In this document: positions 35,252-43,532 of the stretch, piece after piece | Numbering within the stretch: the first letter of the stretch is position 1 | Layout of the letters: the number at the start of each line of letters is the position of its first letter | NCBI RefSeq assembly: GCF_004353185.1 | Contig: NZ_SMUS01000019.1 | Coordinates: 1-64,000 of the forward strand | Direction of reading: 5' to 3' | Length of the DNA: 64,000 bases | Source: Clostridium cuniculi | GTDB lineage: Bacteria > Bacillota > Clostridia > Clostridiales > Clostridiaceae | The notes under the pieces: model-generated | Seen by the model: only the letters and a program-made list of their open reading frames with translations | Told to the model about the DNA's origin: nothing | Database searches by the model: none | Translations under genes and position numbers: made by a program

Positions 35252-35279
35252 TTGACAAATTTATATACTATACTTTAAT
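35252..35279 (+). promoter_or_regulatory. Promoter of the candidate small RNA
   Basis: TTGACA (35252-35257), 16 bases, TTTAAT (35274-35279). No coding region follows on this strand before the terminator at 35310-35362, so a transcript from here would be a short non-coding RNA. Confidence 0.5.
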
Positions 35280-35285
35280 CATAAA

Positions 35286-35366
35286 GTATTAAATAAACTT
35301 TCCCCTATTAAAAAGGTTCCTAGAAAATACCTTCCCCCGGTATATATTCTAGGAACCTTTTTATTT
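35286..35366 (+). ncRNA. Candidate C-rich small regulatory RNA
   Basis: A promoter-like pair ends at 35279 and a 16-bp perfect stem (35310-35325 with 35347-35362), followed by TTTTTATTTTTA, would end an RNA of about 80 nucleotides. It has two C-rich segments: CTTTCCCC in the unpaired 5' part (35298-35305) and TTCCCCC in the apical loop (35332-35338) closed by ATACC/GGTAT. Exposed UUUCCCC/UUCCCCC motifs are how several Gram-positive sRNAs (for example RsaE/RoxS) pair with Shine-Dalgarno sequences. It converges on hcp, whose terminator is at 35392-35415. No open frame of useful size lies in it. The alternative is a terminator for a lost gene. Confidence 0.5.
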
Positions 35367-35391
35367 TTATATTAAACTTTTAATTTAAAAA

Positions 35392-35415
35392 TAGAGTGGG
35401 ATATCTCCCACTCTA
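35392..35415 (-). terminator. Terminator of hcp
   Basis: TAGAGTGGGA (35392-35401) pairs with TCCCACTCTA (35406-35415) around TATC, followed on the minus strand by TTTTTAAA. Confidence 0.85.
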
Positions 35416-35458
35416 AAAAGTATTCTAATAAATTTTATTACGCTTTTCTAATATTTAA

Positions 35459-37105
35459 TTATTTTAAAAACATATTTAAATCATCTTCAACATTAGTAAT
35501 ACCACCAATTCCAAAGTTTTCAACTAAAACCTTAGCTACATTTGGTGAAAGGAATGCTGGAAGTGTTGGTCCTAAATGTATATTCTTAACTCCAAGATAT
35601 AATAATGATAATAACACTATTACAGCCTTTTGTTCATACCAAGCAATATTAAATGCTATTGGTAATTCATTAATATCTTCTAATTCAAATACTTCTTTTA
35701 ATTTTAAAGCTATTAATGCTAATGAATAAGAATCATTACATTGACCTGCATCTAAAACTCTTGGAATTCCATTTATATCTCCAAGGTCTAACTTATTATA
35801 TTTATACTTAGCACATCCTGCTGTTAATATTACTGTATCTTTTGGTAAAGCTTTTGCAAAGTCTGTATAGTAATTTCTTGATTTAGCTCTTCCATCACAC
35901 CCTGCCATAACGAAGAATTTCTTAATAGCTCCAGATTTAACAGCTTCAACAACTTGATCTGCTAATGCTAATACTTGTGCATGAGCAAATCCACCTATAA
36001 TTTCCCCTTGTTCTATTTCTGTTGGTGCCTTACACTTCTTAGCTTGTTCAATTATTGCAGAGAAATCTTTAACGCCATTTTCATCAGCTTCTATATGAAC
36101 ACAACCTTCGAAACCTGCTGCTCCTGTTGTATACATTCTTGATTTGTAGCTTTCATTCTTTGGTGGCACTATACAGTTAGTAGTCATTAATATTGGCCCA
36201 TTAAAGCTTTCAAACTCTTCTCTTTGCTTCCACCATGCATTACCATAGTTACCTACTAAATGCTTGTACTTCTTTAAGTTTGGATAATAGTGAGCTGGTA
36301 ACATTTCTGAGTGAGTATATACATCTACTCCTGTTCCTTCTGTTTGAATTAATAATTGTTCAATATCTTTTAAGTCATGTCCTGATACTAAGATACCTGG
36401 ATTTTTACCTACTCCTATATTTACTTTTGTTATTTCAGGATTTCCATAAGTTTCAGTATTAGCAGTATCTAATAACGCCATACCATCTACTCCTACTTTT
36501 CCTGTTTCTAATGTTAAAGCAATTAATTCTTCAACACTTAATGAATCATCTAAAAGCTTAGCTAAAGTTTCTTGCATAAATGCATCTATTTCTTCATTAT
36601 CATATCCTAAAGCATTAGCATGTTTTGAATATGCTGATAATCCTTTTAATCCATAAGTTATAAGCTCTCTTAATGATCTTATATCTTCATTTTTAGTAGC
36701 AAGAACTCCTACTTCATCACTATTTGATTTTTTATCCATTTCTTCATTTGAAGATGCCTCCCATAAAGCAACTTCTGATAAATTTTCTTTATTATCTAGC
36801 TTTTCTATTAACTCTCTTTTTATTCTTAAAGTTTCCTTTACTCTACTATAAAATACGTCATTATCAAAGTTTGCATTTGTAATAGTTGTAAAAAGATTTA
36901 ATGTAATAAAATGATTTAACTCTTTATCAATCTTCTTTCCTTCTTTTCTTATTCTTGTTGTTACTTCTGATAACCCTTTAGTAGCATATATTAATAAATC
37001 TTGCATGTTTGCAAGTTCTGGACTTTTTCCACATACACCAAACTTAGTGCATCCTGAACATCCTGCTGTTTCTTGACATTGAAAACAAAACATCTTATTT
37101 TCCAT
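35459..37105 (-). CDS. hcp: Hydroxylamine reductase / hybrid cluster protein
   Basis: A 548-residue cytoplasmic protein that reduces hydroxylamine in vitro and acts on NO or S-nitrosothiols in vivo. The N-terminal cluster motif [14 protein letters not shown] then TKFGVCGK supplies the cysteines of the [4Fe-4S] cubane in the compact arrangement of strict anaerobes. Ligands of the hybrid Fe-S-O cluster can be seen in [54 protein letters not shown] and [10 protein letters not shown]. The length is normal. It lies downstream of a palindrome (37178-37193) and the Crp/Fnr gene, the usual setting of HcpR-type regulation. It ends at the terminator 35392-35415. No hcr reductase gene is adjacent. Confidence 0.96.
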   Translation of the reverse strand: MENKMFCFQCQETAGCSGCTKFGVCGKSPELANMQDLLIYATKGLSEVTTRIRKEGKKIDKELNHFITLNLFTTITNANFDNDVFYSRVKETLRIKRELIEKLDNKENLSEVALWEASSNEEMDKKSNSDEVGVLATKNEDIRSLRELITYGLKGLSAYSKHANALGYDNEEIDAFMQETLAKLLDDSLSVEELIALTLETGKVGVDGMALLDTANTETYGNPEITKVNIGVGKNPGILVSGHDLKDIEQLLIQTEGTGVDVYTHSEMLPAHYYPNLKKYKHLVGNYGNAWWKQREEFESFNGPILMTTNCIVPPKNESYKSRMYTTGAAGFEGCVHIEADENGVKDFSAIIEQAKKCKAPTEIEQGEIIGGFAHAQVLALADQVVEAVKSGAIKKFFVMAGCDGRAKSRNYYTDFAKALPKDTVILTAGCAKYKYNKLDLGDINGIPRVLDAGQCNDSYSLALIALKLKEVFELEDINELPIAFNIAWYEQKAVIVLLSLLYLGVKNIHLGPTLPAFLSPNVAKVLVENFGIGGITNVEDDLNMFLK

Positions 37106-37165
37106 ACTTAAAATCTCCTCTTAAAATGTATTTTTTAACTCTATGTGATTATTCTACATCTATAT

Positions 37166-37205
37166 AAAAAAAGAATCTGTAACACATGTTACAAATTCTT
37201 TTTTT
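37166..37205 (-). terminator. Terminator of the Crp/Fnr gene
   Basis: AAAAAGAATCTGTAACA and its complement on the other side form a long stem with a few G-U pairs, followed on the minus strand by TTTTTTTATA. It begins at the stop codon of the regulator gene. The stem core is the perfect palindrome at 37178-37193. Confidence 0.8.
37178..37193. promoter_or_regulatory. Possible Crp/Fnr-type operator upstream of hcp
   Basis: TGTAACA-CA-TGTTACA is a perfect 7-2-7 inverted repeat 73 bases before the hcp start, next to a Crp/Fnr-family gene. Dimeric Crp/Fnr proteins bind symmetric sites of this size. It also forms the core of the terminator of that gene, so the symmetry alone cannot prove an operator. 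Confidence 0.45.
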
Positions 37206-37886
37206 CTAATTAAATAATTCCTCTTCCAAACTTTCTATATCTAGTATAGTTATTTTTTTTCTATTAAATTCAATATAATTCATATCCCTCAAATTAATTA
37301 ATTCTCTTGATAATGAAGGTCTTGGAATACCTAATAATGATGCTATCTCCTCTTTAGTATTCTTTAATATAATAGAATTGCTTTTTTGCTCTTTTGATTC
37401 ATTTAAAATATAGTTTATAACTTTTTGTCTTATACTTTTAAATGATATACTTTTTATTTTTGAATTTAAAATAAAAACTTTATCACTTAATAGTGAAATA
37501 AAATTTTCTAATATTTTTTCCTCATGAGAACATATTTTTAATACATCATTCTTATTTATAAATAGTACCGTACATTCACTTAATGCTATTACAGTTGCAG
37601 GATATGTTTTTGCTTTTGAAAACACTAAGGCTTCTCCAAATACATCACCCTCAAGTATTCTACTTAAAACTATATATTTCCCATTAGAATATAATCTTTG
37701 TATTTCCACAGTTCCAGATAAAACTAATGATAAGCTTCTACATTCATCATCTTCATTTGCAATTATTTCACCTTTACTATATGTTTTTATATAATATTGG
37801 ATTTCTTTTAAAACATTTTTTATACTTTCATCACTTAATCCAATAAATAATTGATTTTTCTTTATTGTTTTAACTATTTCTTCCAT
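37206..37886 (-). CDS. Crp/Fnr-family transcription regulator (HcpR-like)
   Basis: A 226-residue regulator. Residues about 10-130 are a cyclic-nucleotide-binding-like beta barrel (YSKGEIIANEDDECRSLSLV, GDVFGEALVFSKAKTYPATV). The C terminus is a Crp-type helix-turn-helix (KEEIASLLGIPRPSLSRELI). There is no N-terminal cysteine cluster, so it is not a classical Fe-S Fnr; the HcpR group senses nitrosative stress in another way. It lies 15 bases after the sensor-kinase gene and 100 bases before hcp, all on the same strand, so hcp is its most likely target. Control of the divergent hydrogenase gene is also possible. Confidence 0.85.
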   Translation of the reverse strand: MEEIVKTIKKNQLFIGLSDESIKNVLKEIQYYIKTYSKGEIIANEDDECRSLSLVLSGTVEIQRLYSNGKYIVLSRILEGDVFGEALVFSKAKTYPATVIALSECTVLFINKNDVLKICSHEEKILENFISLLSDKVFILNSKIKSISFKSIRQKVINYILNESKEQKSNSIILKNTKEEIASLLGIPRPSLSRELINLRDMNYIEFNRKKITILDIESLEEELFN

Positions 37887-37901
37887 AGAATACTTCCTTT
37901 T

Positions 37902-40900
37902 CTATTGTATAGGTAATATAATAATAAACTCACTTCCCTTTCCCTTTTCACTAACTACACTAATTTCTCCACCATGAAGATTAATTAAATTTTTAGTTAA
38001 GGTTAATCCCAAGCCACTTCCCCCAAATTCTTCAGATGCTTCACTATAAACCTGTCCAAACCTATCAAATATACTATTATAATATTTACTATCTATTCCT
38101 ATCCCAGTATCTTTAACACTTATTTTTACACTGTCATTTAGCTCAATTATAGTTATAATTATCCTACCTTTGGGTTCCGTAAACTTTATGGCATTTCCAA
38201 TTAAATTAATTATACACCTTTCTATATCTAATTTATCACAATTAATAAATAACTCCTCAATTTCAGGATCCACTATAAGCTCTAACCCATTCACCTCAGC
38301 CAATTCAATCATACTTAATGCAGTATCTTCAACAAGACTTACTATATCTGTTCTTTTTTTATCTATTCTATATGATCCTGAATCTATCTTAGATGTATCT
38401 ATTATATTATTAATTAAATTTAAAAGTCTTTTTGAATTTCCTCTTAAAGCATTCATATAAGATTCCATCTTTTCTTTCCTTATATTCATACCAGAACTAT
38501 TAAGAGATGATATTAATTGCTCTATAGATAATATTACATTTAATGGAGTTCTTAATTCATGTGACAAATTTATAAAATAGTTGTTTTTATATTTCTCTGT
38601 TTCTATTAATTTATTATATAGCTTTTTATTTTCATTTAATTTATTATTTAGCTCCTGAGTTCTTTGTCTAACTAAACCATCTAATATTTTAACTTGATTA
38701 TAAAATAAGTATATTATTGCACTTATTATTATAATATAAATAAAATATGCATATGGAGTTTTCCAAATAGAATTCTTTACTTTAATATTTATGCTTGATA
38801 CATCAGACCAAACTCCATTATAATTTCTCCCAGCTATTAGCATAGTATATTTACCTGGCTGCAAACTAGCATATCTTGCATAATTTTCATTTCCTGCAAA
38901 AGTCCACTCTTTATCTAGCCCTTCTAACTTATAGGCATATTGCATTTGTGTAATATTTCTATATTCTGGAACAAAGAATTTTATATATAATTCTCTTGAA
39001 TTATAATCAAGTACAATATTATCACGGTCTAAGATCTCAATACCACCACTTGTTCTAATACTATCTATTATTACCTGTTCAGCACTCATATATAATTGAA
39101 TATCCGATGGGGTAATCTCTGTTAATCCATTTATACCTCCAAAATAGATACTACTACCATCCTTATTCTTATAATATGAATATCCATTATATTCATTACT
39201 AGAGATTCCATCAGCCTCATAATATCTTATAAATTTATTATTTACTTGGTCATACATTGAAATTCCATAGTTGGTACTTACCCAAACATTATCACTATTA
39301 TCTACAACTACACCATATATAAAATCATTAGATAGTCCATTCATATATGTATAAGAAGTAAATTCTCCACTTTTCTTATCAAATTTATTTAATCCACTTT
39401 GAGTTCCTATCCATATTGCTCCTTTACTATCTTCTGAAATAGCTCTTACAGTATTAAAACTTAAGGAATTTAAATTATCCTCATCTGATAAATAGTTTTT
39501 TATCTCTCCAGTTTTCCTATTATAACTAACTAGACCACCATCAGCTCCAAGACCAATCCACATTATTCCTTCACTATCCTCATAAATAGCTGAAACAACT
39601 TTTTCATAAATCCCATTTTCTGCAAATACATCATTATATGATACAAATTTATCTTTTCTATCAAAGCTACATAGCCCACCTCTAGTACCAACCCAAAGTA
39701 ATCCATCTTTATCAACGAATAATGCTCTAACTTCATCATTATTAATACTATTTTTGTTAAGGTCTCTATTGTATGTAGTAAAAAAACCTGTATTCTTATC
39801 ATACTTATTTAATCCATTATCTGTGGCTATCCATATTTCGTTATCAATTCCTGTTATAGCTTTTATTCTATTACTACTTAAAGATTTAGTATCATTAACC
39901 GAATTATAATACCTCGTTACCTCTCCAGTACTCTTATCTATTTTATTAACCCCAGAATTAAATGTCCCAACCCATATCATTCCATCATCATCTTCATATA
40001 TACCACATACACTACTATTACTCAGGGAATTATCATTTTCTGGATCATTCCTATAAACTTTAAACTCTTTATTTATGGAAAACTTACTTACTCCATTAAA
40101 TGTCCCTAACCAAATAACTCCAAGTCTATCTTCATATAAATTTATAATATTATCATCACATATGCTATATTTATCTGAATTTTTTTTATATGTATAAAAC
40201 CTTTCATCTTCTTCATCAAATAAAGCTAGTCCTTGATCAGTTGCTAACCATATAGAGCCATCTTTTGCTCTAAGTATATCTCTTATAAGATTACTAGGTA
40301 TGCTACTATTATCATTTGAATTGTATTCATATGATTTTATACTATAATCATTTAAATCCATAATCATTAATCCATAGTTTTTAGTGGCTATCCATAATTT
40401 ATTATTACTATAATAAATTGTAAAAATATTTTTATTATTAATTTTATCTTTAGGATCATTAAACTTCTCAATTCTTCCTTGTTCTGAATTATATCTATAT
40501 AATCCTTCACTAGTTGATATCCATATAACCCCATTATTATCCTCTGAAATATCTTGAATAACTTTATCATTAAACAAATCAGTTTCTATTTTTATAAATT
40601 TATCATTTTTACTATCATATAAATTTAGCGAACTGAGACTACATACCCAAAGCCTCCCTTTTGAATCAACCATTAATTCTTCAATTACTGAATTTGAAGA
40701 ACTCTTATCATCTTCAGAAATTAAATACCTTGTTATATCTCCAGTAAGTAAATTCATCTTATTTAATCCACTATAAGTACCTATCCACAAGTTCTTATTC
40801 GTATCCTCTACTAATGAAGTAATTGCATTATTACTTATTGTATTTTCATCATTTTTACTATTTTTATATATCTTAAACTCATTACCATTATATCTATTTA

Positions 40901-41096
40901 AACCATCACTAGTACCTATCCAAATGTAGCCATAACTATCTTGATATATATACTCAGCTAATGATTGAGATAATCCATCATCTATAGTCATATTGTTAAA
41001 GTTAATGTTATTAATTTTTTCTGCATATACATTATTAAAAAAAACGCATACTAATATAAATAAAAATATTCCAACCCGTTTTAGTATTTTAGTCAT
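37902..41096 (-). CDS. Beta-propeller sensor histidine kinase without receiver domain
   Basis: A 1064-residue membrane kinase. After a signal/anchor segment (about 8-25) come about 14 Reg_prop repeats (motif YEDxxGxIWIGTxxGLNKYDK) that should fold as two seven-bladed propellers outside the cell. A Y_Y_Y domain follows at about 690-765 (MQYAYKLEGLDKEWTFAGN), then one membrane helix at about 777-800, a HisKA domain with His at residue 846 (NLSHELRTPLNVI), and an HATPase_c domain with GSGLGLTLTKN at the C terminus. Most kinases with this sensor are hybrids that carry a receiver and AraC domain and sense glycans; those parts are absent here. Its only operon partner is the Crp/Fnr gene 15 bases downstream, so its response regulator must be encoded elsewhere. 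Confidence 0.88.
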   Translation of the reverse strand: MTKILKRVGIFLFILVCVFFNNVYAEKINNINFNNMTIDDGLSQSLAEYIYQDSYGYIWIGTSDGLNRYNGNEFKIYKNSKNDENTISNNAITSLVEDTNKNLWIGTYSGLNKMNLLTGDITRYLISEDDKSSSNSVIEELMVDSKGRLWVCSLSSLNLYDSKNDKFIKIETDLFNDKVIQDISEDNNGVIWISTSEGLYRYNSEQGRIEKFNDPKDKINNKNIFTIYYSNNKLWIATKNYGLMIMDLNDYSIKSYEYNSNDNSSIPSNLIRDILRAKDGSIWLATDQGLALFDEEDERFYTYKKNSDKYSICDDNIINLYEDRLGVIWLGTFNGVSKFSINKEFKVYRNDPENDNSLSNSSVCGIYEDDDGMIWVGTFNSGVNKIDKSTGEVTRYYNSVNDTKSLSSNRIKAITGIDNEIWIATDNGLNKYDKNTGFFTTYNRDLNKNSINNDEVRALFVDKDGLLWVGTRGGLCSFDRKDKFVSYNDVFAENGIYEKVVSAIYEDSEGIMWIGLGADGGLVSYNRKTGEIKNYLSDEDNLNSLSFNTVRAISEDSKGAIWIGTQSGLNKFDKKSGEFTSYTYMNGLSNDFIYGVVVDNSDNVWVSTNYGISMYDQVNNKFIRYYEADGISSNEYNGYSYYKNKDGSSIYFGGINGLTEITPSDIQLYMSAEQVIIDSIRTSGGIEILDRDNIVLDYNSRELYIKFFVPEYRNITQMQYAYKLEGLDKEWTFAGNENYARYASLQPGKYTMLIAGRNYNGVWSDVSSINIKVKNSIWKTPYAYFIYIIIISAIIYLFYNQVKILDGLVRQRTQELNNKLNENKKLYNKLIETEKYKNNYFINLSHELRTPLNVILSIEQLISSLNSSGMNIRKEKMESYMNALRGNSKRLLNLINNIIDTSKIDSGSYRIDKKRTDIVSLVEDTALSMIELAEVNGLELIVDPEIEELFINCDKLDIERCIINLIGNAIKFTEPKGRIIITIIELNDSVKISVKDTGIGIDSKYYNSIFDRFGQVYSEASEEFGGSGLGLTLTKNLINLHGGEISVVSEKGKGSEFIIILPIQ

Positions 41097-41277
41097 ATTC
41101 CACCTAACCCCAATCTTTATTTCAACATATTATAGCAAATTTATACAAAATAGTCATTAGCCTTGTTTTTAACATTTATGGTATGTATTTTTTTTAAATT
41201 TAAGTATTTTCATATAGTAATAGAGATATACTAAATTATACAGAATTATTTATTCTTTCTATTTTAGGAGGTACATA

Positions 41278-42627
41278 ATGAATAGTAAGTACGCTGATCT
41301 TTTTGATATATTAATAAAATCTTATTATGATGGTAATTTTGATGAAACCCTTAATAAAATAATTACTTGTCATGAAAAGTCTCCACAAGAAACCTTTGAA
41401 ATAATTACTTCATTATGTGGGGTAAAAGTTGATTTTGATAATAATTATGTTTATAACTTAAAAAAATCAATAACTAATTATAATGTAAATAAAAAAATAG
41501 TAGAAAAACTTGAATGCTCCGGTGCAAACTGTAATCCAGACGCAAATAATACATATGGTTGTCAAAGAGCTTGCCCTTTTGATGCTATAAAATTTGATCC
41601 TGATAATAATACAACATTTATTGATAATAATGTTTGTATTGATTGTGGTATTTGTGTTGATTCATGTACTAATGGACGTATTTTAGACAAAATAGAATTT
41701 TTACCAATATTAGATTTATTAAAAAATAATAAAACTGTAATCGCTGCTGTTGCTCCTGCTATTATAGGTCAATTTGGTAGTGATGTAACTATGGATCAAT
41801 TAAGAGCTGCATTTATTAAAATTGGATTTACAGATATGATTGAAGTTGCTTTTGCTGCTGATATGTTGACCATAAAAGAAGCAGTTGAGTTTAATAAACA
41901 CGTAAAAAGTCCAAATGACTTAATGATAACTTCTTGTTGTTGTCCAATGTGGGTAGGAATGTTAAAGAAGGTTTATAAAGAACTTGTTCCTAATCTTTCA
42001 CCTTCAGTTTCTCCTATGATTGCAGCTGGTAGAGTAATTAAGTCATTAAATACTGATGCAAAGGTTGTATTTGTAGGACCTTGTATAGCTAAAAAAGCAG
42101 AAGCCAAGGAAAAAGATGTTGCTGGTGCAATTGACTTCGTTTTAACTTTCCAAGAACTTAATGATATCTTTGAATCTTTAGGAATTCATCCTAGAGACTT
42201 AAAAGGAGTTCCATCTATAGAATATACATCTAGAGGTGGAAGATTATATGCCCGTACTGGAGGAGTTTCAATTGCTGTTTCAGAAGCTGTAGAAGAACTT
42301 TATCCCGATAACATTAAAAACTTTAAAGCTAGAAAAGCGGAAGGAGTTAAAGAATGTAAAGCAGTACTTAATGAGGCTTTAGCAGGTAAAGCAAATGCAA
42401 GCTTTATTGAAGGTATGGGCTGCGTTGGTGGCTGTGTTGGTGGACCTAAAATTTTAGTTCCTCCTGAAGAAGGTAAAAAAGCAGTAGACGACTTTGCTTA
42501 CGATGCTTCAATAAAAGTAGCTGTTCATAGCAAAATTCTTGATGATGTCTTAGATAAGTTAGGAATAGATTCATTAAAAGATTTTGAAGATCCTAAAAAA
42601 ATAAGTATTTTAGAAAGAGATTTTTAA
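41278..42627 (+). CDS. Monomeric [FeFe] hydrogenase with two [4Fe-4S] clusters
   Basis: A 449-residue enzyme. After about 75 residues of unknown fold there is a ferredoxin-like domain (a Cys-rich stretch ending GCQRACPFDAI, then CIDCGICVDSC). The H-cluster domain has TSCCCPMW, VGPCIAKKAEAKE and EGMGCVGGCVGGPK. In standard HydA these are TSCCPxW, MPCxxKxxE and ExMACxGGCxxGGG; the extra Cys in motif 1 and GPC in motif 2 are typical of the divergent group B enzymes. It should interconvert H2 and protons with ferredoxin in the cytoplasm. It is divergent from the sensor kinase gene with 181 bases between the two starts. AGGAGG stands 5 bases before the ATG. Confidence 0.88.
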   Translation: MNSKYADLFDILIKSYYDGNFDETLNKIITCHEKSPQETFEIITSLCGVKVDFDNNYVYNLKKSITNYNVNKKIVEKLECSGANCNPDANNTYGCQRACPFDAIKFDPDNNTTFIDNNVCIDCGICVDSCTNGRILDKIEFLPILDLLKNNKTVIAAVAPAIIGQFGSDVTMDQLRAAFIKIGFTDMIEVAFAADMLTIKEAVEFNKHVKSPNDLMITSCCCPMWVGMLKKVYKELVPNLSPSVSPMIAAGRVIKSLNTDAKVVFVGPCIAKKAEAKEKDVAGAIDFVLTFQELNDIFESLGIHPRDLKGVPSIEYTSRGGRLYARTGGVSIAVSEAVEELYPDNIKNFKARKAEGVKECKAVLNEALAGKANASFIEGMGCVGGCVGGPKILVPPEEGKKAVDDFAYDASIKVAVHSKILDDVLDKLGIDSLKDFEDPKKISILERDF

Positions 42628-42671
42628 TTATCTTATTAGTTTAAATTATAGTTAATTCCATATAATCTAAA

Positions 42672-42703
42672 AATGAGTTATGCCTATTTAGGCATAACTC
42701 ATT
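42672..42703. terminator. Bidirectional terminator
   Basis: AATGAGTTATGCC (42672-42684) pairs with GGCATAACTCATT (42691-42703). The T run is better on the minus strand (carD), but the hairpin also lies 44 bases after the hydrogenase stop. Confidence 0.85.
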
Positions 42704-42779
42704 AAAAATAATAAAATTATCTTCTATTTTACTGTTCTTTTTAGCTATTCTACAAATAACACATCTAGTTAGCTCATTA

Positions 42780-43271
42780 TTAAAACTTTATTGCATTTTC
42801 CAATAATTCAATTGCCTCTTCTTTAGATAAATCCTTCGATTGACTTATCTCTTCAACTACTAAAGATTTTGTTGAATTTAAAACTTGTTTTTCATTAGCG
42901 TTTATATTACCAACTTGCATAACCTGAGTAAGGTTACATATAACATCTAAATAATTATTTAATGTTCCTTCTTTTATTTTTTTAGAATTAGTAATCATTC
43001 TTTCTTTTGCTGTAGATATTTTTATCTCTTCTTCATTAACAATAAAATCACTAAAATTATTTAAATCAGTATCTATTTCATTACTATCACTTATTAATCT
43101 AATATTAGTAAACTCTACTCTACTAACTGGTAACTTTAGTTTCATAGTACTATTAATAATATCTATTTTATAATAATTTTGCTTTTCACCTTTAAATTCC
43201 ATCTCTTCAATGCAATTCACAACACCGATTCCTTGACCTGGATAAACAATTTTATCTCCTATATTAAACAA
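42780..43271 (-). CDS. CarD/CdnL-family RNA polymerase-binding regulator
   Basis: A 163-residue protein. The N-terminal Tudor-like RNAP-interaction domain is clear: MFNIGDKIVYPGQGIGVVNC then YYKIDIINSTMKLKLPVSRV. The remaining 100 residues form a helical DNA-contacting domain with an N-terminal helix pair and the terminal LSKEEAIELLENAIKF. CarD proteins bind the RNA polymerase beta subunit and stabilise open complexes. The length is standard. It is a single gene with an AGGAGGTAATTA ribosome binding site and a terminator at 42672. Confidence 0.87.
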   Translation of the reverse strand: MFNIGDKIVYPGQGIGVVNCIEEMEFKGEKQNYYKIDIINSTMKLKLPVSRVEFTNIRLISDSNEIDTDLNNFSDFIVNEEEIKISTAKERMITNSKKIKEGTLNNYLDVICNLTQVMQVGNINANEKQVLNSTKSLVVEEISQSKDLSKEEAIELLENAIKF

Positions 43272-43532
43272 ATAATTACCTCCTTATATGTTTATCTTTT
43301 CATTATAACACATTAGGAGAACTTTTTGGGTGATTTTAAATTTTATCATATTTTTTTGTACTGGTCAATATAAATTAACACTATAAATATTTCTTTAAAA
43401 CATTATAATATTATGAATTCTTCTTTAGTTTTAATAAATCCTTACTTTATATTAAACACTGTTTCCATCCTCTTCATATACTGTAATATCAATAAAAAAA
43501 TTACCACACAAATGATTACGAGGTGAGTTACT

